This document shows positions 8,501 through 16,259 of a DNA stretch of 47,192 nucleotides, piece after piece. The first letter of the stretch is position 1. Each line of letters opens with the position of its first letter. This DNA is from Sphingobium aromaticiconvertens (GTDB taxonomy: Bacteria > Pseudomonadota > Alphaproteobacteria > Sphingomonadales > Sphingomonadaceae): positions 1 through 47,192 of the forward strand of contig NZ_JBANRJ010000004.1 in the NCBI RefSeq assembly GCF_037154075.1, given 5' to 3'. The translations under genes were made by a program, and so were the position numbers. The notes below the pieces were generated by a model. That model saw only the letters and a list, made by a program, of their open reading frames with translations. It searched no databases and was not told where the DNA came from.

Positions 8501-10955
8501 TATAAATTTGTGGTTCTCTCGCGCATATTTCGTTGCGTGCAAGCGCGACCGCCACCTTTGCCAGATCGTTGCTGTCGGGCCTTATTCCGCGAACTTCTTC
8601 GGGCAGGCGTGCTATGAAGGACTTAAGCGCGCCATCATTCGTGCGCGGCGCCCGTTTCTCCCTGTCGATCAATTGTGCTGCATTGACCGCACCGGGCTTG
8701 TTTGCGCCGGTTAAGTCCAGGTCGCAGGCATCGCTCCTGGATGATTTGAGCGCAGCCACCCATTCTCCCAGCGCCGCAGGCGTGAGGTCACTAACCGAAT
8801 GTCTGCGCCCTGCGGGATAATCGATGCCGATCCTGTTTCTGATATTATCCGACAGAGCGTCATCGACGATCAGGATATCCGCCGTCGACAAAAGGCCGCA
8901 ATAGACGGAGTCAAGATCGAAGCCGACCCGGAAAACCCCGTCCGTCAGCTTGCTGCTTTTTTTATCGTCTGATGACCGTTCACCATCGCGGCAAAAAACG
9001 ATCAGAACCGGCTTGTCGGCCATACCGACGCATGCAACGCGGAAATCCTGGATTATCCTGGACACCATGTCGCCATCTGCGGCGATTGCGACAATCATGG
9101 CGGGCGCTTCGCTGACGCCTATCTTGTCGCAAAACGTTTTGCGCGCTTCCTCGGACAGCGCGATCGGCATGATTTCGAGACGGGCCGGATGCTCAACCCG
9201 TGCGTCTGCTTCCACATAGAAATTAGTGGTGCGTTCCATCAGATCTCTGGTGAGAAGCAGAATCATATCATCGAGTAATAGATCCCCGGCCACAGCCTGT
9301 GTCAGGCCACTAAAACCGTGCGATTCAAACAGGGCCAGTTCGGCGCCATCAAAAAGCTTACGCCCGCTCAACATTTTGTCATCTGGCCGGGAAAGGCGCT
9401 CGACCAGCAGCAGGCTGCCCTTCTGGCGATGCATGAGCTGACGGAAATCTGCGCCAGCCATATAGTCCGCACTATAAAGGATATGGTGGAAACGATCCGT
9501 GTGGGTTTCAAACCAGCTGATATCCTTAATGGCGCAATTTGCGCGCAACCATTGGCTCGTGGGGGTGCTACCATCGCTAATGATAGTGAGATCAAACCTG
9601 TCGGCCAGCGCGGCTGCCAAGGCATTGGTGAGGCCGGCAAGACGATGTTCGGGTGGAACGTCCGGCACCAGCAAGGCCATCGCCATCCGCGATTCTTCGG
9701 TTTCCTTATCTTGTCTCTCGATAGCTTCAGCGTGACCGCGCTCTCGTTGCAACATTTCAAGCGCGTCCAGTGCGACCGCCGCTGACTTTTCCCAAGAAAA
9801 TAGTGCTGCGCGGCGAGGTCCGAATGCCCTCAGTTCTTGTTGAAGCCCTGTGTCGGTTAATATCCGTTCGATCGCCTGACCAATTTCGACGACATTGGCT
9901 GGGTCACAGGCCAGATCGGATCGACCAAGCACTTCTGGTATACTGGTACAGAATGACCCAACGACTGGCGTACCGCAGGCCATTGCCTCAAGCAGCGGCA
10001 AGCCGAAGCCTTCGCTATAGGATGGAAAGGCAAAAACGCTGCTGCGATGATATAATGTGGGCAGATCAGCATCGGGAATGAAGCCGGGAAACACAACCGT
10101 GCCTTCCGCCAAACCCTCATCTCTTGCCAGACCGCTTATATAGCGTTGGGCGAATGCGTCCATCTTGCCTGCAAAGACAAGCTGATGGCCATCTCGCACC
10201 TGCTTCGTCATGCTCGCAAACCCTGCGATCAGACCTTCGATATTCTTTCTCGGCTCCAATGGGCTTGCCGTCATTACATAAGGACGTGTTATGCCGTAAC
10301 GGTTCAGCAGGGCCATCGTTTCAAGCGCATCATCCTGGGGCACCTGAAACATGTCGTCGACCCCGCAATATGCGACAACGACCTTGTTTTCCGGCACACC
10401 TATCCTGGCGACGGCCTCATCGGCAACGTAATGTGAAATGGCAAGCAGCAGATCGGCGTGACGCGCGTCGTTCAGCCGGCGAAAATAGGCAGCACGATCA
10501 TCCTCTCCGCCAAGGTAACGCGGCAGATCTTCCAGAGGGATCAGATCATAGAGTGTGACAGCCGTAAGATAGGGTGCATCCTTTTCAACGGAAACGACGG
10601 TATTGTCCCAAAAGCCTTCAAACAGGCTGGGAACGAATACAATATCAGGCGACAGGCTTTCCAGGAAATGCGCGCGCACCATTTCAGCGGCGCGGTTCCG
10701 CCACGCATTCAGGGGATCGGCTGCCGTTGCCATGGGAGGCACGGAGTAAATGACAAAAGCGCTGGGCGGAAGCAATCCGTCAAAGGAACGCCGGATCTCG
10801 TCGATACCGTCTGGGAAAGACCGATTGAACGCGAGGATATATTCGTGATCACGCCCGGACTTCACCATTGCCCGAACAAAAGACATGGAATGTCGACCAA
10901 TGCCCCGATGTCGACTGCCATTCTGGCATGGTTGCATGTCTATCACTATGCGCAT
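5574..10955 (-). CDS. Giant multi-domain glycosyltransferase (three recognisable GT4-type modules)
   Basis: A 1793-residue cytoplasmic protein, probably the polymerising glycosyltransferase. Module 1 (about 1-400) is a complete GT-B/GT4 unit with E(x7)E in SEGFGLPLLEAM near 315-323. Residues about 405-1080 are weakly GT-B-like with no clear catalytic motif. Module 2 (about 1085-1400) has HVSSCFKRKGVDVLLEAW and E(x7)E in GEGYNLPALEAM near 1296-1304. Module 3 (about 1412-1780) starts IAWISTWGVQCGIAQYS and has PYGESSDSASGA, where the second Glu of the motif is replaced. The size and modularity recall the O9a mannan polymerase WbdA. The gene starts three bases after the TPR gene stops, so the two are coupled. 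Confidence 0.9.
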   Translation of the reverse strand: MRIVIDMQPCQNGSRHRGIGRHSMSFVRAMVKSGRDHEYILAFNRSFPDGIDEIRRSFDGLLPPSAFVIYSVPPMATAADPLNAWRNRAAEMVRAHFLESLSPDIVFVPSLFEGFWDNTVVSVEKDAPYLTAVTLYDLIPLEDLPRYLGGEDDRAAYFRRLNDARHADLLLAISHYVADEAVARIGVPENKVVVAYCGVDDMFQVPQDDALETMALLNRYGITRPYVMTASPLEPRKNIEGLIAGFASMTKQVRDGHQLVFAGKMDAFAQRYISGLARDEGLAEGTVVFPGFIPDADLPTLYHRSSVFAFPSYSEGFGLPLLEAMACGTPVVGSFCTSIPEVLGRSDLACDPANVVEIGQAIERILTDTGLQQELRAFGPRRAALFSWEKSAAVALDALEMLQRERGHAEAIERQDKETEESRMAMALLVPDVPPEHRLAGLTNALAAALADRFDLTIISDGSTPTSQWLRANCAIKDISWFETHTDRFHHILYSADYMAGADFRQLMHRQKGSLLLVERLSRPDDKMLSGRKLFDGAELALFESHGFSGLTQAVAGDLLLDDMILLLTRDLMERTTNFYVEADARVEHPARLEIMPIALSEEARKTFCDKIGVSEAPAMIVAIAADGDMVSRIIQDFRVACVGMADKPVLIVFCRDGERSSDDKKSSKLTDGVFRVGFDLDSVYCGLLSTADILIVDDALSDNIRNRIGIDYPAGRRHSVSDLTPAALGEWVAALKSSRSDACDLDLTGANKPGAVNAAQLIDREKRAPRTNDGALKSFIARLPEEVRGIRPDSNDLAKVAVALARNEICAREPQIYIDLTAFARFNPSHRLDQIVRNWLQVIFRQAGNRVRAVFSDGNNFVVANKFTARMCGVANSCLNDHLLEPQIGDRIVGFDLFHSFTGSSVDLLRAARNDGVALSYILLDNLAFQRDALMASFAATLLAWIDQTDLSNHSSLAGLPQERTESALRQLASRDDRVQALLDADIPVAVLDCPGLFTNISTAAEASTAMSPALTRAVDEWRVQRRKPDAPARDGTNAADLGHVVAGHILGSYSLAIINRMLARTLEASFPGQARFLPIETVPIGHTEGVPADDKPLMIELSTRTAPNQGNEVVISHHYPVVIPEGDYRLMMALFFWEESAVPEHTVQRLAKSFDAIISPARTVTNALLDSGLPIPVATIGQPVDIEPYAALASGRHSRGKEIRFLHVSSCFKRKGVDVLLEAWAKAFTSADPVRLVIKTFPNPHNDVEQQLAELTERYPNLAKVEIVNRDVEQRELLQFYADADVMVLPSRGEGYNLPALEAMASGLPLIVTGHGGQRDFCGMQEARLVDYRFARSGSHVSGHHSLWVEPDVEDLAAALREQADPEQSAVIEERRQRAIAAAAKESDKTAWLHRYTAMVEDLLYASNRETARIAWISTWGVQCGIAQYSQYLIDHFSSATQRELTVICDHRTAPRFVSQARHRPAWPVENVPKIDPILDAVGEIDAEAVVIQHQDGLISWDQLGRMALDDRLADKVTVIILHNPGNIVLAGSDEIMLLLEGLGKVSRVLVHNVADMNFLLSMGLKHNVGLLPHGAFARDQAPWPKRFGPQDAPIIGCHGFFFRHKGIDKLIRAAALLRQEWPNLKLRLVNAQFPGEGHEAYITECKMLAQSLGLYDAIEWYQEFMPIERVNDLLVGCDIVTLPYGESSDSASGAVRVSLASMVPLVATRVKIFAELGEAAAWADSNEPEELAEVIGSLLRSPEKRRTVQAAMHEWLSAHDWNRVAGTLEGMIQGLVQEKRLGWDFQRNGH

Positions 10956-10958
10956 TAA

Positions 10959-11927
10959 TTAATGCCTGCTCTGAATATGTGTCGCCAAAAGGTTCCAGAT
11001 GGCTTTCTCACGTTCCCCCAGATAAGGGGGACACGCCATCGCTTGTGCTCCTGTAAGGTCCTGGAACGGTTCTTGCACACTCTGAGCGCTGGCCAGTATC
11101 GGATGAGCATCTAGACGATTTGGCGCAAGCCTGAGGACAGTTGCAAAGGCTTCACGAGCCGCGCCATGTTGGTTCTGGGCGGTCAGCACATAGCCCAGAT
11201 GCAACCATGGATCGGCATAAAGCGGGTCACAGCCTATCGCGCGGCGGTAGGCAAGTTCAGCTTCTGGCTGCCGATTTTGTTCGTTGAGTGTGTGACCAAG
11301 CTGGAGATAAGCGTCTGGGTTGCCTGGCTGAATCCGCGTCAGTGCGACATACAGCTTTTCCGCAGATTTCCATTCTTGACGACGCGCGGCTTTCCGCGCC
11401 TTCGATCTCAGCCAACCTGCCTGCAACCCTAATGGGCGGTCGGACCGACACTCGTCGGCATGGGCGAGCGCCGCTCTGTTGAGACTTTCCTGAGTTCCGG
11501 CCTCCCCTTTTTCAGCGAGGAATATCTCAGCAATGCTCCGATCCGTTGGTTCAAGCAATAACGCCCGTGCCAACGATCCCATGGCCTGATCATGGAGATG
11601 CGTGCCGCGACGCACATATCCTAAATGGCGATGCCCGGCCACATAATCGGGTTGTGCGTGGGTTGCATTCAGATAGGCGCGCTCTGCTGCCTCCGGCAAC
11701 GCCAGATGGCCATAGGCGTGGCCTAGCTGAACCCATAAACGCCCCTCTTTCGGTGTTAATCGCAAAGCCTGGAGGTAGGTCTCCACAGCCACAGCCCAGT
11801 CCTGTCTACGGGCTGCGGCACGCGCCCGCTTCGTCGCGTTGCGAGCCAGATAAAAGGTTATTGTGGGAGGCAATTTGGACTTATTGATTTCAAGTAGAGA
11901 GTTAGAGGCAGGATCTACCAAATTCAT
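10959..11927 (-). CDS. Tetratricopeptide repeat protein
   Basis: A 322-residue soluble protein built of TPR-like helix pairs, in two blocks (about 35-150 and 170-290). Recurrent units such as DAYLQLGHTLNEQNRQPEAELAYRRA and PWLHLGYVLTAQNQHGAAREAF are diagnostic. No signal peptide or catalytic domain is visible. It is the first gene of the operon with the giant glycosyltransferase, whose ATG lies three bases after its TAA. TPR proteins in polysaccharide loci often act as scaffolds, which is inferred here from the neighbourhood. It diverges from parA across a 325-base gap, so the capsule locus directly abuts the partition module. Confidence 0.8.
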   Translation of the reverse strand: MNLVDPASNSLLEINKSKLPPTITFYLARNATKRARAAARRQDWAVAVETYLQALRLTPKEGRLWVQLGHAYGHLALPEAAERAYLNATHAQPDYVAGHRHLGYVRRGTHLHDQAMGSLARALLLEPTDRSIAEIFLAEKGEAGTQESLNRAALAHADECRSDRPLGLQAGWLRSKARKAARRQEWKSAEKLYVALTRIQPGNPDAYLQLGHTLNEQNRQPEAELAYRRAIGCDPLYADPWLHLGYVLTAQNQHGAAREAFATVLRLAPNRLDAHPILASAQSVQEPFQDLTGAQAMACPPYLGEREKAIWNLLATHIQSRH

Positions 11928-12200
11928 AGCATGGCTCTCTATATATTTCGTTCCAGCACAACCAAGATATGATCAGGACTTTTGCCCCAAACACATCTGA
12001 CTCTCTCGCAACCCTGGGCTGAATAAGGCCTCAAAGATAGGCAATTAGCGCAATGCACGGGGATTTTGGCAATTGCAATCCTGAGATTTATCGCGCCCCT
12101 TTTCAGCTAGATATTGCTTGAGAAAGCCCATCATCCGGTTTGTACATGCTCGGTCGAGCGTGCAAATTTCTATCTCATTATGATTGGGTCCACACGTGCA
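11928..12200. other. Intergenic region between the TPR gene and the partition promoter
   Basis: This AT-richer stretch separates the end of the capsule locus from the plasmid backbone. It should carry the promoter of the TPR-glycosyltransferase operon on the minus strand. I see no credible gene, repeat or terminator in it. Confidence 0.4.
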
Positions 12201-12231
12201 TTGACCAATAAGTAGCTACCAGATAGCTATC
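12201..12231 (+). promoter_or_regulatory. parA promoter overlapped by a partition-site palindrome (operator)
   Basis: TTGACC at 12201-12206 and TAGCTA at 12224-12229 are 17 bases apart and form a plausible sigma-70 promoter for parA. The minus 10 element lies inside the perfect palindrome GATAGCTATC (12222-12231). Degenerate copies sit 11 bp to either side (AGTAGCTACC before, AATAGCTT after). The same palindrome occurs twice downstream of the operon, so this copy is probably the autorepression operator. Confidence 0.65.
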
Positions 12232-12252
12232 CAATAGCTTAAAGGATATCCC

Positions 12253-12948
12253 ATGCCAACCATCGCATTTATCAGTCCCAAGGGGGGCGTTGGCAAGACC
12301 ACCGCTGCCCTCCTCCTCGCCTCCCAGCTGGCGCGTGGCGCGAAGGTGTGCGTGGTGGACGCCGATCCCAATCATCCGATCGCGGCTTGGGGGAAGGGCG
12401 CGCAGTTACCCGAAAACCTCTCAATCGTAGCCGATGTCGATGAGGACAATATTCTCGACCGGATCGAGGAAGCGGCGGCCAGCGCGCCGTTCGTCATCGT
12501 CGACCTGGAAGGAACAGCGGCCAAGATCGTTCTGCTGGCGGTCAGCCAGGCCGATCTGGTGGTGATCCCGATGCAGGGGTCGCAGCTTGACGCCGAGCAG
12601 GCGAGCCGGGCAATCCGCGTGCTCAAACAGCATGAGAAGATGACGGGCAGGGCAGTGCCCTATGGCGTGCTGCTGACCCGCACCAGCCCGATCATCCGCA
12701 CGCGCACGATGGGACATATCCAGGGTGGGCTGGTCGATGCCGGCGTGCCGATGTTCGCGGTGCAACTGCATGAGCGCGAAGCCTTTCGCGCCATATTTTC
12801 CTTTCGGCAGACGCTGGAACATCTGGACGGGAAGGATGTGTCCAATCTCGACAAGGCGATCGTCAATGCCGAACAGTTTACGGTCGAGGTGATCGAGCGG
12901 CTGCGCGAGAAGCGGGGCGCTGCCGTACAAAAGGAGATAGCGCAATGA
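12253..12948 (+). CDS. parA: Plasmid partition ATPase ParA (small, type Ib-like)
   Basis: A 231-residue P-loop ATPase that positions plasmid copies. It has the deviant Walker A motif KGGVGKTT at residues 10-17 and DADP for Mg binding. The DLEGTAAK segment corresponds to switch II. There is no N-terminal DNA-binding domain, as in the short ParA proteins that leave autoregulation to a ribbon-helix-helix partner. The ribosome site AAAGGA lies seven bases before the ATG. The stop codon overlaps the start of the downstream small gene (ATGA). The GATAGCTATC operator overlapping its promoter suggests repression by that partner. Confidence 0.93.
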   Translation: MPTIAFISPKGGVGKTTAALLLASQLARGAKVCVVDADPNHPIAAWGKGAQLPENLSIVADVDEDNILDRIEEAAASAPFVIVDLEGTAAKIVLLAVSQADLVVIPMQGSQLDAEQASRAIRVLKQHEKMTGRAVPYGVLLTRTSPIIRTRTMGHIQGGLVDAGVPMFAVQLHEREAFRAIFSFRQTLEHLDGKDVSNLDKAIVNAEQFTVEVIERLREKRGAAVQKEIAQ

Positions 12949-13277
12949 GCCGGGCCAATCCCTTCGGCGATCTGGACGATTTTGCCCCGCAAGGCGAAAC
13001 TCGTCCGATCGCACCCGAAGCCATCGACCAGTTGGCGCAGGCCAGTGGCTTCCCAAGCCGCAAGGCCCAGGGCGCGCCAACGGGGGCGGGAGAGTCGGCT
13101 GCACCTGTAGCGCGCCGACCCCGGCGCCATGTCACCGGGCGCAATCGCCAGATCAATATCAAGGCGACCGAGGAAACCATTGATACCCTGTACCGCATTG
13201 CCGACGAACGCGACCTGCCTCTGGGCGCGATACTGGAACAGGCGCTGGCCGCCTTGGAAAAAGCAGAAAAACCTTGA
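12945..13277 (+). CDS. Small partition DNA-binding protein (ribbon-helix-helix, ParG/StbB-like role)
   Basis: A 110-residue protein coupled to parA by an ATGA overlap. The N-terminal half is flexible and proline/alanine rich, with a basic linker (ARRPRRHVTGRNRQ). The C-terminal 45 residues (INIKATEETIDTLYRIADERDLPLGAILEQAL) fit a ribbon-helix-helix fold: a beta strand followed by two helices. By position it is the centromere-binding partner of ParA and probably binds the GATAGCTATC sites on both sides of the operon. It is not a classical ParB with a CTPase domain. A stem of GATGACC and GGTCATC (13286-13302) follows its stop. Confidence 0.8.
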   Translation: MSRANPFGDLDDFAPQGETRPIAPEAIDQLAQASGFPSRKAQGAPTGAGESAAPVARRPRRHVTGRNRQINIKATEETIDTLYRIADERDLPLGAILEQALAALEKAEKP

Positions 13278-13333
13278 GCGGAGAGGATGACCTGTGGTCA
13301 TCGCAGACAGGTTTAAGATAATATATCGATACC

Positions 13334-13382
13334 ATAGGCTATCAGATAGCTATCTAGTAACATAGGATACTGGATAGCTATC
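13334..13382. repeat. Partition site candidate (parS/centromere): repeated GATAGCTATC palindromes
   Basis: Within the 324-base gap after the partition operon, perfect copies of GATAGCTATC lie at 13345-13354 and 13373-13382. Degenerate copies ATAGGCTATC (13334-13343) and ATAGGATAC (13362-13370) accompany them. The first two units are spaced 11 bp apart, the same spacing as upstream of parA. The rest of the gap (13383-13601) shows no gene. Tandem helically phased palindromes next to parA and an RHH partner fit a centromere. Confidence 0.65.
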
Positions 13383-13601
13383 TTTCACGCAATCATCCTT
13401 TGAAACCGCGTTTTTGCAGCGCTTCATCAAAGCTGTCTGTCAAAGCGTTCCAATCTGCATATCCGTGCTGGCCAACGACACCATGGCTGTTTTTGCGCGC
13501 GTCAAAGCCGCTTGCTCCTGTTGGGAGCATTCGCGCCGCGAAGCGGAGCGTTCAGGCCTTGCGATCAGCATAGCAGGGGCAGGTTCGATGACAGCGGGCA
13601 G

Positions 13602-14453
13602 CTATTTCCACAGAGCCTTGGCGGGTTGGCCATTTTGGCCAACTCCATTTTTCTCCTTTATAGAAGACTTAGGGAGCGGTTGCAGATGATTTTGAGACTC
13701 ACGCTCTTGGCTCTCGATCGCAGCCCCAAGACGGGCGAGAACCTTGGCGAGCGGACCGGTCATTGTCGCATCGACCTGTTCGCGCAGCGTCAGGCGCGTC
13801 AGCATTTGGTCGATCTCCTCAATCCGGTCGGCTTCGCGTTGCAGCTGATCGTCGGGCAGGGGGGCAGGGCGCATCCAACGCGGCAGATGATCGCGCACGA
13901 TCCGGGGCAGGAAAGTGCGATAGACGTTGGAGGTCTGCGCATAGCGGGGGCCCGGGCCATCGCCCTCGACCCGCTTGAAGCGCCGCTGGCGCACGAGAAA
14001 GCCGATGCCTTCCAGGATGCGTAGCGCCCGCGCTATCGTCGCGCGGCCCAAACTGGTCGCCTCCGCCAGATAATCATAGCTGGGGAAGACGCGCCCCCGG
14101 TTCAGCCGGGCGAGGGTGAGTATCTCCTCGAATACACGGACACTCGCGGCAGTCAGGGTGGTGAGCAGCCGTTCCGCCGGTGTCAGCACGCGGCCGTCGC
14201 ACCGCGCTTCGCTGCGTAGCTGGCGGCCCGCATCGAGAATCCGTCGCGCCGCGCGCAACAGGCGATCCGTTTCCCCCTTGGCCGGGGCCACGAAAAACAC
14301 ATGCTCGAAGGTGCCTGCCTCGACACTGTCGCGCAGCACCGGTGCACCGGTCGGATGCGGCGCGCCCGATCTGGCCTTATGCTGCGATGATTTCGCGATT
14401 TTTACATGGGCCAGCGCGCCGACCAGCGCATCGCCCAGGGCAAAAGTTCCCAT
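13602..14453 (-). CDS. Helix-turn-helix replication-associated protein
   Basis: About 283 residues. A winged-helix region lies at about 95-170, including RVFPSYDYLAEATSLGRATIARALRILEGIGFLVRQRR, the style of HTH_36-type plasmid replication proteins. The C-terminus is polar with a predicted coiled helix (DDQLQREADRIEEIDQML). A GTG at 14480 opens the frame, but a strong ribosome site (GGAGG) precedes the ATG at 14453, so that start is used. It lies between the partition site and the iteron origin on the same strand as repA. The role is inferred from position; it could be an auxiliary initiator or a regulator. Its 3' end carries an inverted repeat, GTTGGCCA with TGGCCAAC, at 13625-13643. Confidence 0.65.
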   Translation of the reverse strand: MGTFALGDALVGALAHVKIAKSSQHKARSGAPHPTGAPVLRDSVEAGTFEHVFFVAPAKGETDRLLRAARRILDAGRQLRSEARCDGRVLTPAERLLTTLTAASVRVFEEILTLARLNRGRVFPSYDYLAEATSLGRATIARALRILEGIGFLVRQRRFKRVEGDGPGPRYAQTSNVYRTFLPRIVRDHLPRWMRPAPLPDDQLQREADRIEEIDQMLTRLTLREQVDATMTGPLAKVLARLGAAIESQERESQNHLQPLPKSSIKEKNGVGQNGQPAKALWK

Positions 14454-14517
14454 TCGTCCCTCCGTGTGAAGGGCCGCCACCAGACAAAAAGAGAGCGTGG
14501 CGCGAAGCGCGCATCCT

Positions 14518-14634
14518 TGAAACGACGTTCTATATGGCGTAGGGAGAAAGAACTTGTGGTTCCCGGTTCGACGTTTGGCGACGTCGCTCCACTATTCCAA
14601 CGGATGCCCGGCCTTCGTGCCGGGCGTTCTTTTA
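14518..14634 (+). ncRNA. Candidate antisense (countertranscript) RNA ending in an intrinsic terminator
   Basis: A GC-rich hairpin, GCCCGGC (14606-14612) and GCCGGGC (14619-14625) with a six-base loop, is followed by GTTCTTTT, a good rho-independent terminator for rightward transcription. No rightward gene lies upstream. A weak promoter (TTGAAA near 14518, 17 bases, then TAGGGA) could start a transcript of about 90 bases antisense to the leader of the leftward HTH gene. The terminator is convincing. The RNA itself is inference. Confidence 0.4.
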
Positions 14635-14728
14635 TGCGGCCACAGCCGTCCTTTCCATCCAACTCAGCTGGCCCCGCGCCAGCAGCGCCATATTCGCAGC
14701 ATATAGTGTGGGGTGGAAGGTCTTACGG

Positions 14729-14844
14729 TTCGTGCTTTCGAGTAGGAAAGCTGAAAATCGTTCGTGCTTTCGAGTAGGAATTGCCGCTCGATTCGTGCTT
14801 TCGAGTAGGAATAGGCCGTTCCAATTCGTGCTTTCGAGTAGGAA
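14729..14844 (+). repeat. Replication iterons (four direct repeats)
   Basis: Four perfect copies of TTCGTGCTTTCGAGTAGGAA lie at 14729-14748, 14761-14780, 14792-14811 and 14825-14844. Their starts are 32, 31 and 33 bases apart, about three helical turns. They lie just downstream of repA, and a fifth, slightly altered copy lies upstream of the repA start. Direct repeats of this length next to a RepA gene are the hallmark of an iteron-controlled origin. The remaining 14454-14927 sequence holds no gene, and I found no clear DnaA box. Confidence 0.85.
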
Positions 14845-14927
14845 TTGGGTCCGTCTGCGAATCATAGGAGCGGTATCGAGGCAGATGCCCCCGATCCTGA
14901 AGGGGCCACGTCATGCGCGTCAGTCGA

Positions 14928-15818
14928 TCAGGCCGGCACATCCTGATCGTCTATCGCCAGCGACGTGCGCCGGGTGATGATGACCCGGGCCTTGGCCGGT
15001 TTGCGCCCCACCTTGCGGGGACCGTCATCGTCGGCCGCCGGGGCATCCTCGATCAACAAGATGTCATAGTCGGGGATCGTGTTGGCGGCGGCGATCTGGC
15101 GCATGGCGATACGGAAATTGGACAGGGGGTTCTGAAACCCGATTTGTAATTTCAGCGTCTGCAGGTCCATTTCCAGCGGCTCGTCATCGACGCAGGTCGA
15201 CCGGGCGACTTCGTAGATCCTCCGCTCAATCGGTCCCAGCTGGAAATAGGTGGAGGCATAGTCGAGCACTTGGCGATCGCGCAAAATGGCGCGAAACAGC
15301 CAGTCGCACAGCCGTACTTTGACGGCTTTCAGCCGTTTTTCGCCCTTTCCCGACCGCGCATATTGCAGCCGCGCTTCGGACAGCCAGGAAAAGAAACCGT
15401 CCTCGCCTTCGCCCCCGGCCTCGATATTCGTCTTGATCTGCGTGCCCTGCAAACGCTCCAGCGCATCGGCCAGACGCGTATAGGAGCGGGCGCTGTGGTT
15501 GGAGCCGGTGACGCTGAACAGGTCGTGCGCGGTGAAGATGAAATCCTGCGACACCTGTTTGCCCGCATCCATCTTCAGCGCCATGAGGCTGGCGATATAG
15601 AGGACGATTTCCTTGTCATAGATGGTCGCGACCCCGCGCGCGCTCGGCCGCACCTCGATGGAGACGGTGGGCGTCGCATAGGCCAGCGGCTTCATCCAGG
15701 CATTCTTGCTGAGCGCGAAGAAGGGAAAGGCCATCAGCGACCGCTCGCCGCGGATTTCGCCAGTCAGCGGACTGTCGAGCCGGAACAATTCACCTTGCGG
15801 AGTGGCCGTCATGGTCAT
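14928..15818 (-). CDS. repA: Plasmid replication initiator RepA (RPA family)
   Basis: About 296 residues, matching the RPA-type initiator family common on alphaproteobacterial plasmids. Recognisable stretches are GELFRLDSPLTGEIRGERSLMAFPFFAL near the N-terminus, VATIYDKEIVLYIASL, a winged-helix-like region around FIFTAHDLFSVTGSNHSARSYTRLADALERLQGT and YFQLGPIERRIYEVAR. The frame opens at 15905, but that region contains the iteron at 15846-15864. The ribosome site GGGGA supports the ATG at 15818 (15812 is an alternative). Iterons on both sides imply autoregulation and copy control by RepA binding. A second, truncated copy of the first 60 codons lies at 23.7 kb. Confidence 0.92.
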   Translation of the reverse strand: MTMTATPQGELFRLDSPLTGEIRGERSLMAFPFFALSKNAWMKPLAYATPTVSIEVRPSARGVATIYDKEIVLYIASLMALKMDAGKQVSQDFIFTAHDLFSVTGSNHSARSYTRLADALERLQGTQIKTNIEAGGEGEDGFFSWLSEARLQYARSGKGEKRLKAVKVRLCDWLFRAILRDRQVLDYASTYFQLGPIERRIYEVARSTCVDDEPLEMDLQTLKLQIGFQNPLSNFRIAMRQIAAANTIPDYDILLIEDAPAADDDGPRKVGRKPAKARVIITRRTSLAIDDQDVPA

Positions 15819-15845
15819 TTCATCCCCGAAAATCACGTCTGCTAT

Positions 15846-15864
15846 TTCTACTCGAAAGCACGAA
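15846..15864 (-). promoter_or_regulatory. Iteron copy upstream of repA start
   Basis: Read on the minus strand this is TTCGTGCTTTCGAGTAGAA, one base shorter than the origin iterons. It lies about 28 bases before the repA ATG, in the position expected of a RepA autorepression site. Confidence 0.8.
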
Positions 15865-16259
15865 TTATGCACTGTCTTCCTCAATGGCAGGCGACATCCT
15901 GCCACTCATGCAGCACACGAATGATGTCGGCCAAGGACCGCTTCCTGAAACTGATCTCGCACGCCTCCCACCAATGGATTCAGATAGCAGCGCTACAGTG
16001 AACTCCCCAATCTTCTCCCACTCGCCAGCACCATATCGTTATATAGGCGTTGCCGTGTGGTGAAGGCGTTCAACTCCGGAGTTTGGTCAAGCCCCGCTTG
16101 CGCACCACGGACCAAGGAACCAGGCTCGCTTGATGGACCTCGAGCCGATGCCAAGCCCCCGTCCAGCGTAATGATCATGACCGTTCGCAGGAATCACTCA
16201 CTTCGAACGTACCTTCATTTTGAGGCGAACCGAGGAAAGGGGATTAAGGCGACGGCCCC
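15865..16259. other. Gene-free stretch upstream of repA
   Basis: Nearly 400 bases between the repA-proximal iteron and the GSCFA gene. A 61-codon minus-strand frame (15993-16178) exists, but I recognise nothing in it. The stretch contains no repeat or terminator that I can support. It marks the left edge of the accessory block that is bracketed by repA sequence. Confidence 0.35.

Noticed and set aside
14729..14844. CRISPR-like array of 20-bp repeats
   Set aside because: Spacers are only 11-13 bp and the repeats lie beside repA, with related copies before both repA starts, so these are iterons. No cas genes are present.
15993..16178. 61-codon leftward ORF upstream of repA
   Set aside because: No recognisable domain, ribosome site or operon context; kept only as part of the gene-free stretch.
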